DNA of 64,000 nt, taken from assembly GCF_910592395.1 (NCBI RefSeq), contig NC_088315.1:16973808-17037807 (forward strand), written 5' to 3'. The position numbers and the translations under genes were made by a program. Of this stretch, positions 10,201 through 21,287 are shown in pieces. The notes under the pieces were generated by a model, which saw only the letters and a program-made list of their open reading frames with translations, was not told the origin of the DNA and did no database searches. Every line of letters starts with the position of its first letter. The stretch's first letter is position 1. The DNA is from Lineus longissimus. Taxonomy: Eukaryota; Nemertea; Pilidiophora; Heteronemertea; Lineidae.

Positions 10201-10297
10201 GGTCTGAAACTGACACATGTGAACTGGTCCGAAACGATTTCAAGTCCCTTTGCATATATACCAACACAAAACCAACCCACATAACTCCTCCCACCAA
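7202..10297 (-). CDS. LINE ORF2: endonuclease-reverse transcriptase
   Basis: 1031 residues without a break. An apurinic-like endonuclease lies at about residues 88-305, with LNARS (94-98), SETW (121-124), GDFN (233-236) and SDHF (296-299). The reverse transcriptase lies at about 565-830, with the first catalytic Asp in ALDLSAAFD (D660), GVPQGSVVGPLLF (717-729) and the FADD box (750-753). The C-terminal region contains ALHWLPLKARLEYKVNLMVY, typical of CR1/Rex1/Daphne-like proteins. It makes DNA copies of the element at a nicked genomic target. All catalytic motifs are present, so the protein could be active. The first 85 residues lack a recognised domain and the true start may be an internal ATG. 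Lack of ORF1 argues against autonomous movement of this copy. Confidence 0.9.
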   Translation of the reverse strand: MVGGVMWVGFVLVYMQRDLKSFRTSSHVSVSDQLKNTLIDHGIHRYKTRRSKRAGIRLSGLRPRAIQSKTNPANLIQVPIMPERKCVQAKVILLNARSVRNKAIQISEHIIEQGADLAFFSETWLQEQLDNSITKQLTPEGFSFINSPRIKGRGGGFGLCYRDSLKVTQRKLPTPFVTFECSKSLIRSDPTPLLCVVIYRPPSRKHTVNNFLDEFEQLVTEISVAKERLLILGDFNIHVDKDLPEVRRFKDILHSHNLSQLVTSPTHKHGHTLDLVIVRDEDRIVNDVTVCNHELSDHFTIGMVLSLSKVNVELVKSYRKYRSVSPKELGSEICAEFAKCKPRNSVNETAETLNNAIVSTLDRKAPLKTQRITARPNNPWFSENIAIARNLRRQLERKWFSSKLEIHRQMFVAQRECVVNLIRNAKKDYYEERLSTGNLKETFNVIKELTNDSDCHLPLGDPSVVANDFATFFSEKIIKIRTNLDNVVPTHAPSEIFEQAFSGIPLDCFTPATEDEMKKIILSMATKSCEIDPIPTWLLKKTIGDLLPILTLVVNESMSSGTFPECYKKARVRPLLKKPSLDPEVSSNYRPVSNLPFMSKVVEKVVSKRLSDHFDTNRLFDPMQSAYRAKHSTETALLKVHNDIVHAMDSNKAVLFVALDLSAAFDTLDHPILLKRLENRFGVTGSALQWFKSYLTGRSQEVTVKDAVSDKVPLLFGVPQGSVVGPLLFTAYNSPLGDIIRSFLLPYILFADDSGLYIIFDPTNPTVVQNVISSLTLWVESIKEWMVRNKLKLNDSKTEFFLACVNNLQKYVSDLKLKIGDTEIELSDTIKILGVTFDREMSMKTHVNNVCRAANFHLYRISKIRSLLSKSAATSAVRTLVVSRLDYANSLLYNISEANVRKLQLVQNSAARLVTRVSRGDHITPVLCALHWLPLKARLEYKVNLMVYKCLHDYAPKYLADCLEVYKPSRSLRSSTMGLCKEMRTNRVIGSSAFAVAGPKLWNELPNSVRGQSTLGRFKTALKTHIFKKFF

Positions 10298-10321
10298 CTT
10301 GCTGTGAGATTGCTGGTAGGC

Positions 10322-10816
10322 CTAATTAGGCTGAAAGGGTGGATGTCGTCCTGGGTGCCGACAAATGGTACCCAGGTTCGAGCTCGACTGGACAATAAGC
10401 ACCCTGGGTGCCATTACACTAGACAAACAGCACCCAGCTTCTTTTTGCCTGGCTTACGGATCTTAGGGACTTTCAATCTCGTTTTATCTCGCACCGTGGT
10501 ACTTGCGGCATTAGCAGTGCGCGAAATAAAAAGAACAGATAAACAGAAAAAAACGTGTTAGGGCCTATAGGTCTTTGAAAGCACTTTCGGATGATTTATT
10601 CTCTCCCCTTTGAGACGAATACCCCGCAAATACCTTGCAATGATGGTGAGCGTGGGGCCAACCTCTTTTGGAGATATAGAAAAAGTGTAGAAGAGGAAGC
10701 TCGGTGCTGTTTGTCTAGTGTAATGTCACCCAGGGTGCTTATTGTCCAGTCGATCTCGAACCTGGGTACCATTTGTCGGCACCAAGGACGACATCCACCC
10801 GTTCAGCCCTGATTAG
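10322..10816. mobile_element. Foldback/MITE with about 115-bp inverted arms
   Basis: The left arm 10322-10440 (starts CTAATTAGGCTGAA) and the right arm about 10697-10816 (ends GGGCTGATTAG-like, read CAGCCCTGATTAG) are reverse complements with few differences. Both arms contain GGTGGATGTCGTCCT and ACAATAAGCACCCTGGGTG. The centre (10440-10695) has no ORF that I can support. No convincing target duplication is seen. Confidence 0.7.
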
Positions 10817-11752
10817 CTATACAAGGGGCATAAAGCTTTGTAAACCATCGATGAAGGGAAAAATCATGTAATATGAATAGTTTGTCATTTAACCAAGCTC
10901 TTCGCTGTTCGTGGCCGTGCTGGCTGTTAAGTCACCATACTTCAGGATTATCTGATAAAATTCCTGGAAAGGCCACAGATTTGTCATACATGTACATGTA
11001 GGTGATTTTTTTGCAAATTGCCAGCTTGTCTTAGCAATGACCCTTATCCACGCATTGATAAGGTTTTGTGCAGAGAAAAACGAATTGGTTGGCTATCCTG
11101 GCATCAAAATATTCTTTTGTTTCTCACAATTAGGAAGATTTGTCAACCTGAAAGAATGTTTCATTTATTCAATATTAGTTACTGACACCAGGTATATCTT
11201 TGATAAGTTAGCAAGTAGCATTCTTAATTTTATTTCATATTTTAGGTGGTTTCGATAGACTTTGGACAGTTCTAACAATACAATAGAAAGGAGTGTTCTG
11301 TCACTGTTCCAACCAACATCACATTTCAAAGGTTACCTGGCCTGAAATGAATACGGGATGATAGATAGATCACGGTCATGATCAATTATAAACTGACACA
11401 CCTGCACCAAAGGGGTCTCTTCTCCACCGAATACTACATGCACACACTACAAAGTTTTCACATGTATTACTTGTAACCTTACTGTTGAGAAGTACAAAAT
11501 GTAGCTAATCAAAGTAGATTCTATTTTTAGACACTGTGAGCTATTATTGCTAATTTCCATATTACTACCCACCCGCTGGATTGGCCTAAGCTCTATCATG
11601 GCAACACTCATTACTAATTCATATGTGTGTGTATTATACTAGCGGCACATAGGGGGATAAAAGAACACAACAGGACCATCGCCTCAAAATTTGGCTCAGT
11701 TGTAAAAACAGCTGTACATACAATGCAACATGGCATTTAAATTGAAGTTTTT
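10817..11752. other. No gene seen
   Basis: Unique-looking AT-rich sequence between the foldback and block L1. There is no motif, repeat or exon I can support. Confidence 0.4.
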
Positions 11753-11957
11753 TACAGTAGCCCCGCAGTGGACTGCCCTTAGTCCATCATATCCGATAGC
11801 GTTTGAAACATGGCCGATGGTCGATCTAAATTTGATCATTGCGCTGCGTGGCCGGGCGCTTAAAAAAGGCGGTCCTTTTCTATGCATGCATGTCAGCTTT
11901 GACTAGAATAATACCACGCACTCCACGTGTGTAGCGGGATATGCAGGGAGGAGTAAC

Positions 11958-12704
11958 TTATCCTTTTCTCATATATTGCTCAAACGAACCTGATATCCAC
12001 TGCCAGTAGGATGCAATATTGGCTGCAGTGAGTTTCTTATTCGATAACAAGAGCTTGGTTACGTAATGAGGTCCGATCACATGGCAGAGTCGCTGTCTGC
12101 TTCCGAGGGATAAAATGAGGTCCGGGTTTTGTGCACGTGTCAGTCTCATGTTTTGAACGATCTTTTTCGTTTTGCCTAAACTGAAATGTAGAGACATAGC
12201 CAAACGGTCTAGAAAAATGTGTATCCGTACCCACTGATTGATGATACATTTTGGTAGCATGATATTTTTCCCAGGATGTTCATGCCCTTTCCGATCAAAT
12301 GCTTCTTTCCCTATGTACAGAGTCAATTCACATCGTACTCTGCCCCGCTTCTTCTTTGTTATCTTCATACAAATGTTAAGTACCATGTAGCCTGATTTCC
12401 TGAACCTGACTTCGACAATCGAATAGATTCTTCGCGTATCATTGAAAAGAAAGAAAGCAAGGAATGCAAGGGTCAGTGTAGGGGATGGAATGCGTAGGGA
12501 TATTACCATATGACCTTTACATGTTAATTCTTTGGCATCGTGTATGCCGCCGGGACCGACTACCAAACGCGTTACTCTTCTCCAAGAATGTCGATCTCCA
12601 ACTATATTATCATCAACGTTAAACCTGTCGAATGGCCAACACCACAAACTGGAGCTCGCCCCAGATACTATTTCAAGTGAAATCGTTGCCAATGTCAACG
12701 CCAT
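11958..12704 (-). CDS. LamG-like secreted protein, copy L1
   Basis: Single open frame of 248 codons. I choose the ATG at 12704 because it starts a signal-peptide-like segment (MALTLATISLEIVSGASSS). A TTG six codons upstream and an in-frame TGA before it make a longer product unlikely. After the signal come SLWCWPFDRFNVDDNIVGD, then PTLTLAFLAFFLFND, then NQWVRIHIFLD and SLHFSLG, and finally LSNKKLTAANIASYWQW. The order 'LW-P-D…G', 'W-hva', 'LHF-lG' and 'nr-LTaanIas-y' is that of LamG_3/concanavalin-like domains. It is probably secreted and binds sugar or protein. Compared with L2 it stops 21 codons earlier (TAA where L2 has TCA). It could be the first exon of a longer gene continuing to the PAN exon at 5722, but no good donor is visible. 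Confidence 0.55.
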   Translation of the reverse strand: MALTLATISLEIVSGASSSLWCWPFDRFNVDDNIVGDRHSWRRVTRLVVGPGGIHDAKELTCKGHMVISLRIPSPTLTLAFLAFFLFNDTRRIYSIVEVRFRKSGYMVLNICMKITKKKRGRVRCELTLYIGKEAFDRKGHEHPGKNIMLPKCIINQWVRIHIFLDRLAMSLHFSLGKTKKIVQNMRLTRAQNPDLILSLGSRQRLCHVIGPHYVTKLLLSNKKLTAANIASYWQWISGSFEQYMRKG

Positions 12705-13772
12705 TACAGTTGAGTACTTCAATCCCTCACGTGATTTTCAAGCTTGGAGTTTCTTAAAGGGTCGTTAATGGGGCTTGTCTCCATTTTTGCAAAGCTGCTC
12801 ACAAAATCTGTCACAGATGCAGTTATCCCTTCTATGCAAATGTAAACGCATGCACGCAAAAATGTAATACCAGAGCTGATTCAGGCGATGACGCAGCATG
12901 TATAGCACGAGAAACAATATGTATAGCCAACCAAATAATTTCTAAGTTGATAACACGTCTAATGGTAAACATGGATACAGAGATAACTGACACGAACATA
13001 CAAAAATAAATTCTTTGTCGCTAATTTCAATGTGATATTTTGCCACCTGCTATCAATAGCACCACTATAAAGAATTCCACATGGCTGTCGTTTAATCCTG
13101 ATGACAATTTTTAATTGCAGTCAATAATCATGCAACAAATCGTAAATCTTTGCCATTGATAAATGTCGTATAGAACATTTTGATGCTTATTGTTTATTGG
13201 CCGCGTTGGGGAAATTGATATTTTTGATCACAGCGATATTATACCAAAAGGTCAAGAGCGAGAATTCAACCTATATAAACGGCTGAGATTGCTGTTCATA
13301 TGATTACCAGAGGAAAATTAAAATCATCACGTTAATCACTAATTGAATGCAGATGACCATGACATGTGATAGCGAGTGAAGTCATCAATATTATCAAGCA
13401 TAGAATATGCATGTATGTAAACTGTCATGATCTAATCACAAAGCTTTTATTGTGTGATCAGGGGTCAAAAAGAGTAGTGATCGAGGAGCAGTACTTCAAA
13501 CGAGAGCGGAACATGGCATGTATTAAAAATTGAAAATTCAGTATGCAATCCTTTACTATAACACTAAACTGCTAAATATGCAATAACAACATCACTCAAT
13601 TTCGACTAGGAACACATCAAAACATACTACATTAGCAAATGTATAGCAGGTCGAGGTTTAATTCAATGCTGAAATTTGATTTTAAATTAACTTTCTGGAA
13701 TTCCAAATTGACCCGCTCGCGTCCAACTCTCGATCGTGCCCGAACTCGGCCCATGTGACAGAGGTATACCTA

Positions 13773-15715
13773 CTGTAGTTTCATGAAAATAACACCACTT
13801 CATTAACAGCCGTTAACAGCCGGTGTCGCCGCCCCTGACTCATAAGGCGGCGAACAGAGCTGTTGAGAAGGCCGATCATTGGCTGGGATTCCAGAGAGGG
13901 TTGTCCAGGCCTCATATCCAATATACTTCAGTTTCGAGTCCAATCCTTATTGTTTGGGTTGTTGAAACCAATTCGTAGGTCTCCTATGAATGGGATAATG
14001 GGATCGGGCCTTCGGCCATTGTACTGAGTGTCCCAGAACATTTTCAACTAATCGTCATTGGTAGTGCAAAGGGTGTCCCAGTGCTAATGGCTGATAGTGT
14101 CCAGGGTGTCCATGAAAAAAGTCCAACTGACATATTGGCTTCTGCTGGTTTTAGGGACTGACCTGCCCTTTCAAAGTGAGGCACTGCTCAGGGAGGTAAT
14201 GGAGCATGTCTTCGGGTCTTATCATCCCTTCGGGCTTTCAAAGATACTTTGCAGTGCGAAATTGGTAAGAATGAGAAGTTGTCCGTCACATATCTGGAGA
14301 CAAAACCGAACATCCCTCTGAATGTACAGTCTTGTCCGAAGTGATCAGTGAAGGAATAAAAAAGAACGATGTGCGCCGGCAACTTTGCTCCAGAGGCTGC
14401 GATGCAGAGGGTGACGGTGTATCCAAGCTTGGTATTGGACCTGGATGATCGGACGTCTATGGCATTCTCCCCCGTGGTGTTGGCCGTGTACATGGTTCTC
14501 ATATTAAACAGGACAAAGGTTTGGTCCATGTTAAAGAAGAACCGCATCTGTATATCAAGACGATCGATGCTCCCAGTAACCACATCTCGGAAGGTCTGGA
14601 TCCTTGCAGCAGCATCAGCGGGGACGGTCGTTGTATTCTTAGTCACCTTCCGTAGGGACACGTGGCGTCTCTTCATCAAGCACTCCACCCAGCCTATGGA
14701 TGCGTTGAAATCCCATAGCTGAGGGCGACAATGCTGAATCCCTTCTCTGACATCTTGGGCTAACTCATTCCACCAGCTTTGCCACACTACCAACGCCTTA
14801 TCTTGAATGTCGAAAACGGAGACTGCGAGGCGACGCTCTCTCATCTGCTGCAGCCATTGGTAAAGCTGGTCCTCAACCTGTGGCCATAACGGATCACGGG
14901 GCTCATTCACCGTCTTCTTCCGGCCATGCCCTTGTTCTTGCTTCTGCTCGAGGTCCTCGAGATTCCACCTTCTAAACGTCTCCCAGGGGATGTTATAGTG
15001 GGCGGCGAACTCTCTCATACTACGCACCGTACCGTTCACCAGTGCCTCCTTCTGGTCTCTCAGGTAAGCAAGTTTTTCTGTCACGGTGTAGCGCCGGCGT
15101 CGTTTTCTCAGCAGCTCTACAGCATCCATTGTCGCACAGGTTGTCTGCAATGTGGGTACCCTCAGTGGGGCTTCATTTATAGACCTAAGAGGCCCTAGAA
15201 TTACTCAATAAAACCACAAATCCTAGAAACTTCGATTCTTTTTTCTCCCACGTAGGCCTAGGGAGTCTAAATCAAAACAGAGGGTTGTAGAAAAACAGAG
15301 GATGAGCTCCTTCTTCGGAATTTCGTGACTACCATCATTCCCTGAATCTTACTTTGCTTTACTAATGCAAGCATTCGTAGATTTTTCTTCAGAGTTTCAA
15401 TAAGGACTTTTTTGTTTTGGGGGATTTGGATCAATCTAAAAGGTGCTTCAGTTTTATGAGACAACCTGTATAAACGGTCGGCGAGTGGCCTTACCATTTA
15501 CGTCATTCCACATGCGCATTCATCGACCAGTAGGCCCACAACACTTCGAATCAATAGGGCTGCGGTAATACGTGGTTTAGCGTAACCGTGACAGCTCGGC
15601 TGAGCCATCACAAGGGCCAGCGAAGTCACTCATTGGTTACCTCTGGTGAATAGACTCGAGAGAAGAGGTCGGGCCTTGAATATCCCAAAGTGGTGTTATT
15701 TTCATGAAACTACAG
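13773..15715 (-). mobile_element. pogo/Tc1-like DNA transposon, 1943 bp
   Basis: Perfect 28-bp terminal inverted repeats: CTGTAGTTTCATGAAAATAA… on the left, with its exact complement at 15688-15715. The element is flanked by TA (13771-13772 and 15716-15717). The homologous L2 site reads GAGGTATACC-TA-TATTATAGTG with a single TA, so the empty site is preserved and the ends are certain. It carries one minus-strand transposase ORF with only the N-terminal part of the catalytic core. This copy inserted after the L1/L2 duplication, or was lost precisely from L2. Confidence 0.93.
14188..15150 (-). pseudogene. Truncated pogo/Tigger-like transposase
   Basis: 320 residues. There is an N-terminal helix-turn-helix (about residues 20-65: YTVTEKLAYL…MREFAAHYNIPWETFRRW), then a CENP-B-type DNA-binding region (about 88-170, ending VSLRKVTKNTT). 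The start of the DDE domain follows, with the first acidic residue in FNMDQTF (D209). The usual second and third acidic residues (a 'DN..H' block and a distal D/E) are not found before the stop or in 13801-14187, and full-length relatives are near 500 residues. It should bind its own ends but not cut, so the element is non-autonomous. The start could be the second Met (residue 8). Confidence 0.75.
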
Positions 15716-16840
15716 TATATTATAGTGCGATGAGTAATTAAAATCGCCTTTTAAAACACATGTTGGTGTATAAAACACCACAAATTATGATGTTTTTATG
15801 GATTACGATGATTGAAATTCCTTAATCGTCGTCAAAATAGACGTAATACGCTCTTTAAAGAATCTATTTGTTATGTTGTTACGCCATTGCAGCTTCAACG
15901 ATACGCACAAAAGGCAGCCAACATATGACAGACAAAAACCTTGTCCGAAGACTGCAATATTGAAATGTTAGACCAACGTTGTATAAAGAAATTGATATAT
16001 TATATATATCATAAAGTCTTATCTCCGTCATGAATATTAATTTTCCCGTTTTTCAAACGTTTGGACAATGCAATATTTTATCCACCATGTTTCAATGGAT
16101 GTTCAAATTAATTTCATCACTTGAAGATTTGATCAACTCACCACAACTGTTGACACAAGAACCTGAAACGGGTAAAATCCAAACGCCAAAACTGGGGGGA
16201 GGGGGACGGGAAAACAAAGACGAAGAGAGAACCACGTCGAAGCTGCCACAGCCAGGATAGCCTAATACCATTAGGCCCCGCGTAGCCTCTGCCGGAGGCT
16301 TAATTCTAAACGATATTATTATCGCAATCCTTGCCCAGAATTTTGAAAAATACGAATCTTCGGCTCGGAATAAGTTTTAGTGTTTTAATGACGCAAACAT
16401 TTTTCTTACAGTTGGTTTTTCATATAGGTTGTCTGTTTCAGTCAATAACTACACAAATTTGATTGTTAGTATCGACAAGCAGATTTAAATCGATAAAATA
16501 TTCCACCTTTGAAAATCGATGACCAACTTCTGTTATACACGCTGTCCCTACGCTCCCGCCATGTGGCCAGTGTGTAACGTAACCACTATTGGCCAGTTCC
16601 GGGACTCTCTCTGTAATGTAATCAAGGGTGTGGTTGTGTCACTCTATAATAAGGAAAGAAGTTGTGAAGTCATTCGTCGCGAGAGTTACTTGAATCGCAG
16701 GTGATGTAAACGTTTTAGCAAAATAATGAGCACTCCCTAGCCGGAAGTAGCAGACCACATTACCGTTGTCCGATTGCATGCCAGTGCATTTCATCGTGTT
16801 TCTGAATAGGCATAGAAACCGCTTTTGGGGTTTCCCCCAT

Positions 16841-17140
16841 TCATTGCACTAAGCGCAATGATTGCGCTAAATACAGTAGGCCAAGAACATGTCTATACCC
16901 AGTCTCGCTGTTGGCGAAAAGGACACTTGTGTCGAATGGATCCAGAATGACTTCCCAAAATATTTTTGAAATGGCAAATATAATAAGGGCGAAGAGGATG
17001 ATGCTGGTCACGCTGAATGGATGTGATGTTGTAGCCCGCGATGCAGAGAGCTTTGGCCTACACGAGAGGTGTTGACACAGATGGCTCACGACCGTAGTGC
17101 TTGGAGGGATGTGGTGGCACAGTTGACACAGAAATGTCAA
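16841..17140 (-). other. Conserved open block of unknown meaning, copy in L1
   Basis: L1 counterpart of 25221-25739, open for 99 codons in one minus-strand frame, with SIILFALII (membrane-like) and then FWEVILDPFDT after a shift of frame relative to L2. The frame change between copies argues against a conserved protein here. Confidence 0.15.
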
Positions 17141-18924
17141 GTTGCTGGAGTGCGTGAGCCGAAATGCAAGTTGGGATCACTACTCTCACAAAAGATGCGC
17201 TGCTGGAAATAACCCTTTGACAAAGCCTTTTTGTAATTGCATTGATTCCAATGTGTATAGGCTTATATATTCACTTTTTATTTCGAATAATGAAACAATA
17301 ACATGTTTCGTGCAAATGAAATTCAATAGCGTTCATAATCAATACAGTGTAATACTCTAACCTTGAAATCCCATCTTTTCAATACATGTACATGCCGTCA
17401 CATGTTACGTTGCGGATAAAAATATCCAGTTTAAATCAAAATTTATCAAAAGGGATATACCAAAACTGCAAATGCGTATGAACTTAATTCCAGTTGTAAT
17501 GGTATTGAAATATCAGAAATAATGTCTTATTAACCGTCCATACTCCTTGCGCAGTGATATTAGTGTGATGAGGTGGTCGCTGCTGAAATTGGCCGCCATT
17601 GAAATATGAATGTGTTGAAATCGCTCATCCTCGAAACAACAAGACTTTTTGTGGCTTTTTTTATTTCAAAACTTTAAAACTGATTGTCGCATTGCATTAC
17701 AAGTCTTTGTCCGAAAAAAATTTTCCTAAAGAAAGTGATTTTGAGGGTTTTATGCGCACTATTTTGATAGCGTAAAGAAAATTGTTATGTGGACTGTGAT
17801 CAGGTTTCTACGCGCAGATGATGATTTGAAGCGACGTTAGTTTTGACCCTTAAACAATGTTAAACAGATTTAATCGGCTCAAAATGGGAATAAATATTCA
17901 CTATAGTAGAATTAAATAGGGTTACATTACAGCAGACTCGAAGATCTTTAAGTAAATCGCCACATTTACAGCATTTTGTTCGAGTGTTCTTGCCGTGTAC
18001 ATTTGTGTACATTATAAATGCAATACATGTTCAATGGAAGCCAATACTTGCAGAGAGAATATGCTTATCGCTTTGAAAATTATCGCTGCTTTGGAGAATG
18101 ATTCTCGTCCTGAATATTGACTGCATGGCCTTGTTTCAAACGCTTTGACAATGCATCATTTTGTGTTTTCCACTTCAATATATAGTAGCTTTCTCATTGC
18201 CTTTTGGTGTTTCTTGAAGAGTTGATGATGGTACATGTGCATTAAAATCAGTCAAAAATAGAGAAAATAAGGGGCACGAGTTAGATGAATTGAATACAGC
18301 GGGGATTCCAATTGGTCTTTCGAGGGACAGAACCTGTCGGCATAAAAAGCACCAGCAGTTGAGCCAACATGTTACCGTACCAAGATAGTTTATTGACCTT
18401 GCAGTTCATTTTCTGAGATATTCATGTCACAGCACAGCGTACACCACATCTATATCACACATTGCACTATGCATTTTTATGATGGAACCCATCCTGTTTC
18501 CATAAATGATGTATATGTCCCAACCCTCCGGCCAGACTCAACTGGATGGATCAATAGCGCTGATTTAGGTCTCCTGATTCATGACTTCAGCTCTCGAGAT
18601 GCTGGCAACGGACGCTCGCGGTAGGATTTGTAGACTATATGCGACCATTGATTCTTTGAAGGGTTGTGATATTGGCAGTGTTGAAGAACATCGTAATCTT
18701 GAATTTTGAACAGTACTGATATTTCAAATTGTGTACAGCGCTTGTTTTCTCAACTGCAGTTTGTCATACCCCAGCTATTGGCATGTGCACTGTATATTAA
18801 GATTCGAGCTCTACTCCCTGGGGAGCATACACGTATCACCGAGCTACATGCACTCAGCGCTCATCACTGGCATTGACATTTTGATATATCTGCCCAGCCG
18901 ACGATCTGCCCTTGGGTGGAAGTG

Positions 18925-19065
18925 AAACAAGTAGGGTCAAGTGCCTTACCAAAGGACATAAAGGCAAACAGCACTCACTACTGATTAATTTGAGAGTTCA
19001 ACCAACGACATCGTGATTTTGAGGTAGGGTCTCTTGAATGATGATCCCCATTGATAGTATATTCC
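18925..19065. repeat. SINE-like repeat piece, copy in L1
   Basis: The words GTCAAGTGCCTTACCAAAGG and AGGCAAACAGCACTCAC, followed by a degraded tRNA-type box B (GAGAGTTCAACC), match 27310-27445. The 'GCCTTGCCCAAGGACAC…TTCGAACC' type of sequence is a widespread SINE tail in marine invertebrates. Confidence 0.45.
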
Positions 19066-20060
19066 ACCACCAATCCCTTTAATTGCTTGGGGCTATAAGC
19101 AGACGCCAGAGAGTAAATCAAAATTACGGGAAAATTTTTTTAACCTCCACTAATAGTAAGTATCATTTCAAAATGGCGGCTGCATTTGAATACAAGATGG
19201 CCCTCACTAGGGGCAAAGCAGCATCTTGATCGATTAATTACTAAAAGGCCCGTGACAGACATTTATGTGACCTTGCCTTATTTGATGCTTTCCCATTCGA
19301 GATTGGGATGCATTATGCTAAGCTAACTGCTTGAATAGACTGTATACGTATACAGTACATCAATGTGTTTCTACTGCTGTGTATGCAACCTCAAGCACAT
19401 GCAAACTTTGTTATATTTTATGCAATGCCATTTGCATTGTTAATGGTCTGATTATTTCCTTTTTTGATTGAAAAGAATAAGGTTGTCAATAGTCTGGACC
19501 ATCTCAGTCGATTTAAGAGATCTTCGAAGCATTAGGGTGCCTGTTCAACAAGTACATGTACATGGGGAAAGCGTTTGCTCCTTCCTACATGTATGAAAAA
19601 AAGTGTTACTCGGAAGGTTTTAGCAACTATCTCGATCATTCTCCAGTATTTATTTCAGTCTGTATCAAAGCAATTAAGACGAACATCGAGTTTTTGAATG
19701 GAACCACATGCATATTCTCCGTATATTCATCAGGCCGAGACTAGCTTTCTGATCTGTGCCGGACTTCTGAACAGGAGATGAGAAGGTTCATTTTCACACC
19801 TCCCCCGCCCGCAAAAATGTAATAAGTGAGTCGAAACGTCTCGTAAAATCCAAATTACCCCGCTTGTTCATTTTGGCGAAGCGCCTACAGTTTTTTTGAA
19901 AAAGTAAAAGTTTGATGATTTTTAATTTCTCTATGAAAATTATTTCGGTTATTCAAAAAATCATTTACTTGCGACATCCGCGAAAGGAAATGCTCGCGAA
20001 TTTTGTTTGCTACCATTATTTTTGCAAATTGGCATGCTGGGAGTGTTCTAATTTCTAAGT

Positions 20061-21021
20061 TTTTTGTAAGGGTTTTTTAATTGGCTGAGAACATAACTGA
20101 TATACTCATGCATTTGCATTCCTGCCATAATGTATGAATAAAAACAAGATTTCTGATAATATCCTGAAAACCGGATAGGAATTGGTGCACTAGTTGGGGA
20201 GATATTGAATGAAGAAGATGTTGGTATTAATATGATCAGGACTGTACAGACGTCATGCTGCCGGTAGCACTGCTTTGCCTATGATTTCATTGCAGTCTCT
20301 AGCTTAGCTCCTGAAATATTCCTTCATCAGGTGAAGTGGTCTCTTAATGAACGTAACTGAGTAGAGCAATGTGGGGAACGCATATGTTAAGTCACAATCT
20401 AGCCAAACAAATGTGTACGCCAAAAGTCATCAACAGCCAGGCGTTCATAAATATTTCAAGTGACACTCCTTGGAATATGTGTCGGCAATAATCTGAGTAT
20501 CACATCTGTGGATCATTTTATCACATATGATATGTATGAGGAGATAGACTACAGTCGATTTCAAAGGCTAAGACCCCCTTACATATTTTATATGTGGATA
20601 TTTTCTGTCACTTTTTTCTAAATTAACTACGTACACTGTTTATAACATGGCAAGACAACTAATAAAAAATTTTAAAATTATAAAGTGACTAAAAGAGATG
20701 TTAATTTTCAACAAAATACTACTGCTACAAAGCACTACTTTAAAAAAGTTTTGAGCATCATTTGATGAGGACAAGTATACCTATAGTGAGGGGTGACCCC
20801 CCTGATGCGATGATGAGGTTAGTATCTACAACGCTCATTGACCTCAAATACATTTCATTTGTGTGCGCCAAACATTTTCTTGTCAAACATACACGAATAC
20901 CGATTCGTCCTCAGATTTTTCCGGCCCGGAAGCTCTCGACCTGCGGTCTCGAGCTATTAAAGGCCGGAGAATATCAACTCATGAAATCTGGCGACTCGGA
21001 TCACACACTCGAGCAGTATTC
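20061..21021. other. No gene seen
   Basis: Spacer between block L1 and block P2. It occupies the place held in unit 1 by 2765-5460. I find no counterpart of the exons at 4593-4888 and 5114-5362 here. Two short open stretches at 20762-21075 show no recognisable feature. Confidence 0.45.
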
Positions 21022-21287
21022 TTATTTGATGTCAAGCGATTTGAAAGTTTTAATGAAATAAACCGCTTCTTTTGATTGTGAATTGTACCTTGCTTTTTGG
21101 ATCTGATCCAGATTGAACCTTATCAACTGACAGTAGGGGCTTTTTAGTCTCTTAACCGAAATGAATGATCTGCATTGTCTGGTTAGGATGCAGCGAACGG
21201 CGCAAGCAGAGGAACTCGGGATATTTCTAGTCTGTGCAGCGCGTAACGACAAGGGCAATTGGACTATCATTCGCATGAATATTCTAC
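21022..21287 (-). CDS. PAN/Apple-like exon, unit 2
   Basis: Paralogue of 5463-5722. It follows the same acceptor (TTTTTTCAG, with the exon starting GTAGAATATTC at 21287) and reads IPSSSACAVRCILTRQCRSF and then ISVKRLKSPYCQLI, keeping all the Cys. It ends …FKSLDIK and TAA, two codons past the unit 1 stop. Differences from unit 1 are mostly single residues with the frame intact, so the module is conserved as protein. It lies about 0.9 kb downstream (minus-strand sense) of the LamG-like ORF at 22194-23024, which suggests they belong to one gene, though the splice connection is not proven. Confidence 0.5.

Larger units (their letters stand above)
7054..10297 (-). mobile_element. CR1/Rex1-like LINE, with microsatellite tail
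   Basis: This is a minus-strand non-LTR retrotransposon. Its 3' end carries a simple (ATT)n tail (about 7056-7075). It is preceded by a 3'-UTR hairpin whose 8-bp stem AGCGCTTA/TAAGCGCT lies at 7090-7097 and 7114-7121. Microsatellite tails and terminal stem-loops are usual in the CR1/L2/Rex1 group. The endonuclease/RT ORF is unbroken. No ORF1 is visible upstream, and a foldback element begins at 10322, so the 5' end is probably truncated or lies within a few tens of bases of 10300. Confidence 0.85.
11753..20060. repeat. Segmental duplicate block L1
   Basis: Aligns with L2 (22060-28590) in the same orientation from TACAGTAGCCC…GGACTGCCCTTAG to the region near AATTGGCATG…TTCTTATTTC. Most of the length difference is explained by the 1943-bp transposon at 13773-15715. 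It contains the LamG-like ORF on the minus strand and about 7 kb of shared flank. A SINE-like piece (about 18930-19060) is also shared, so that repeat predates the duplication. Confidence 0.85.
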
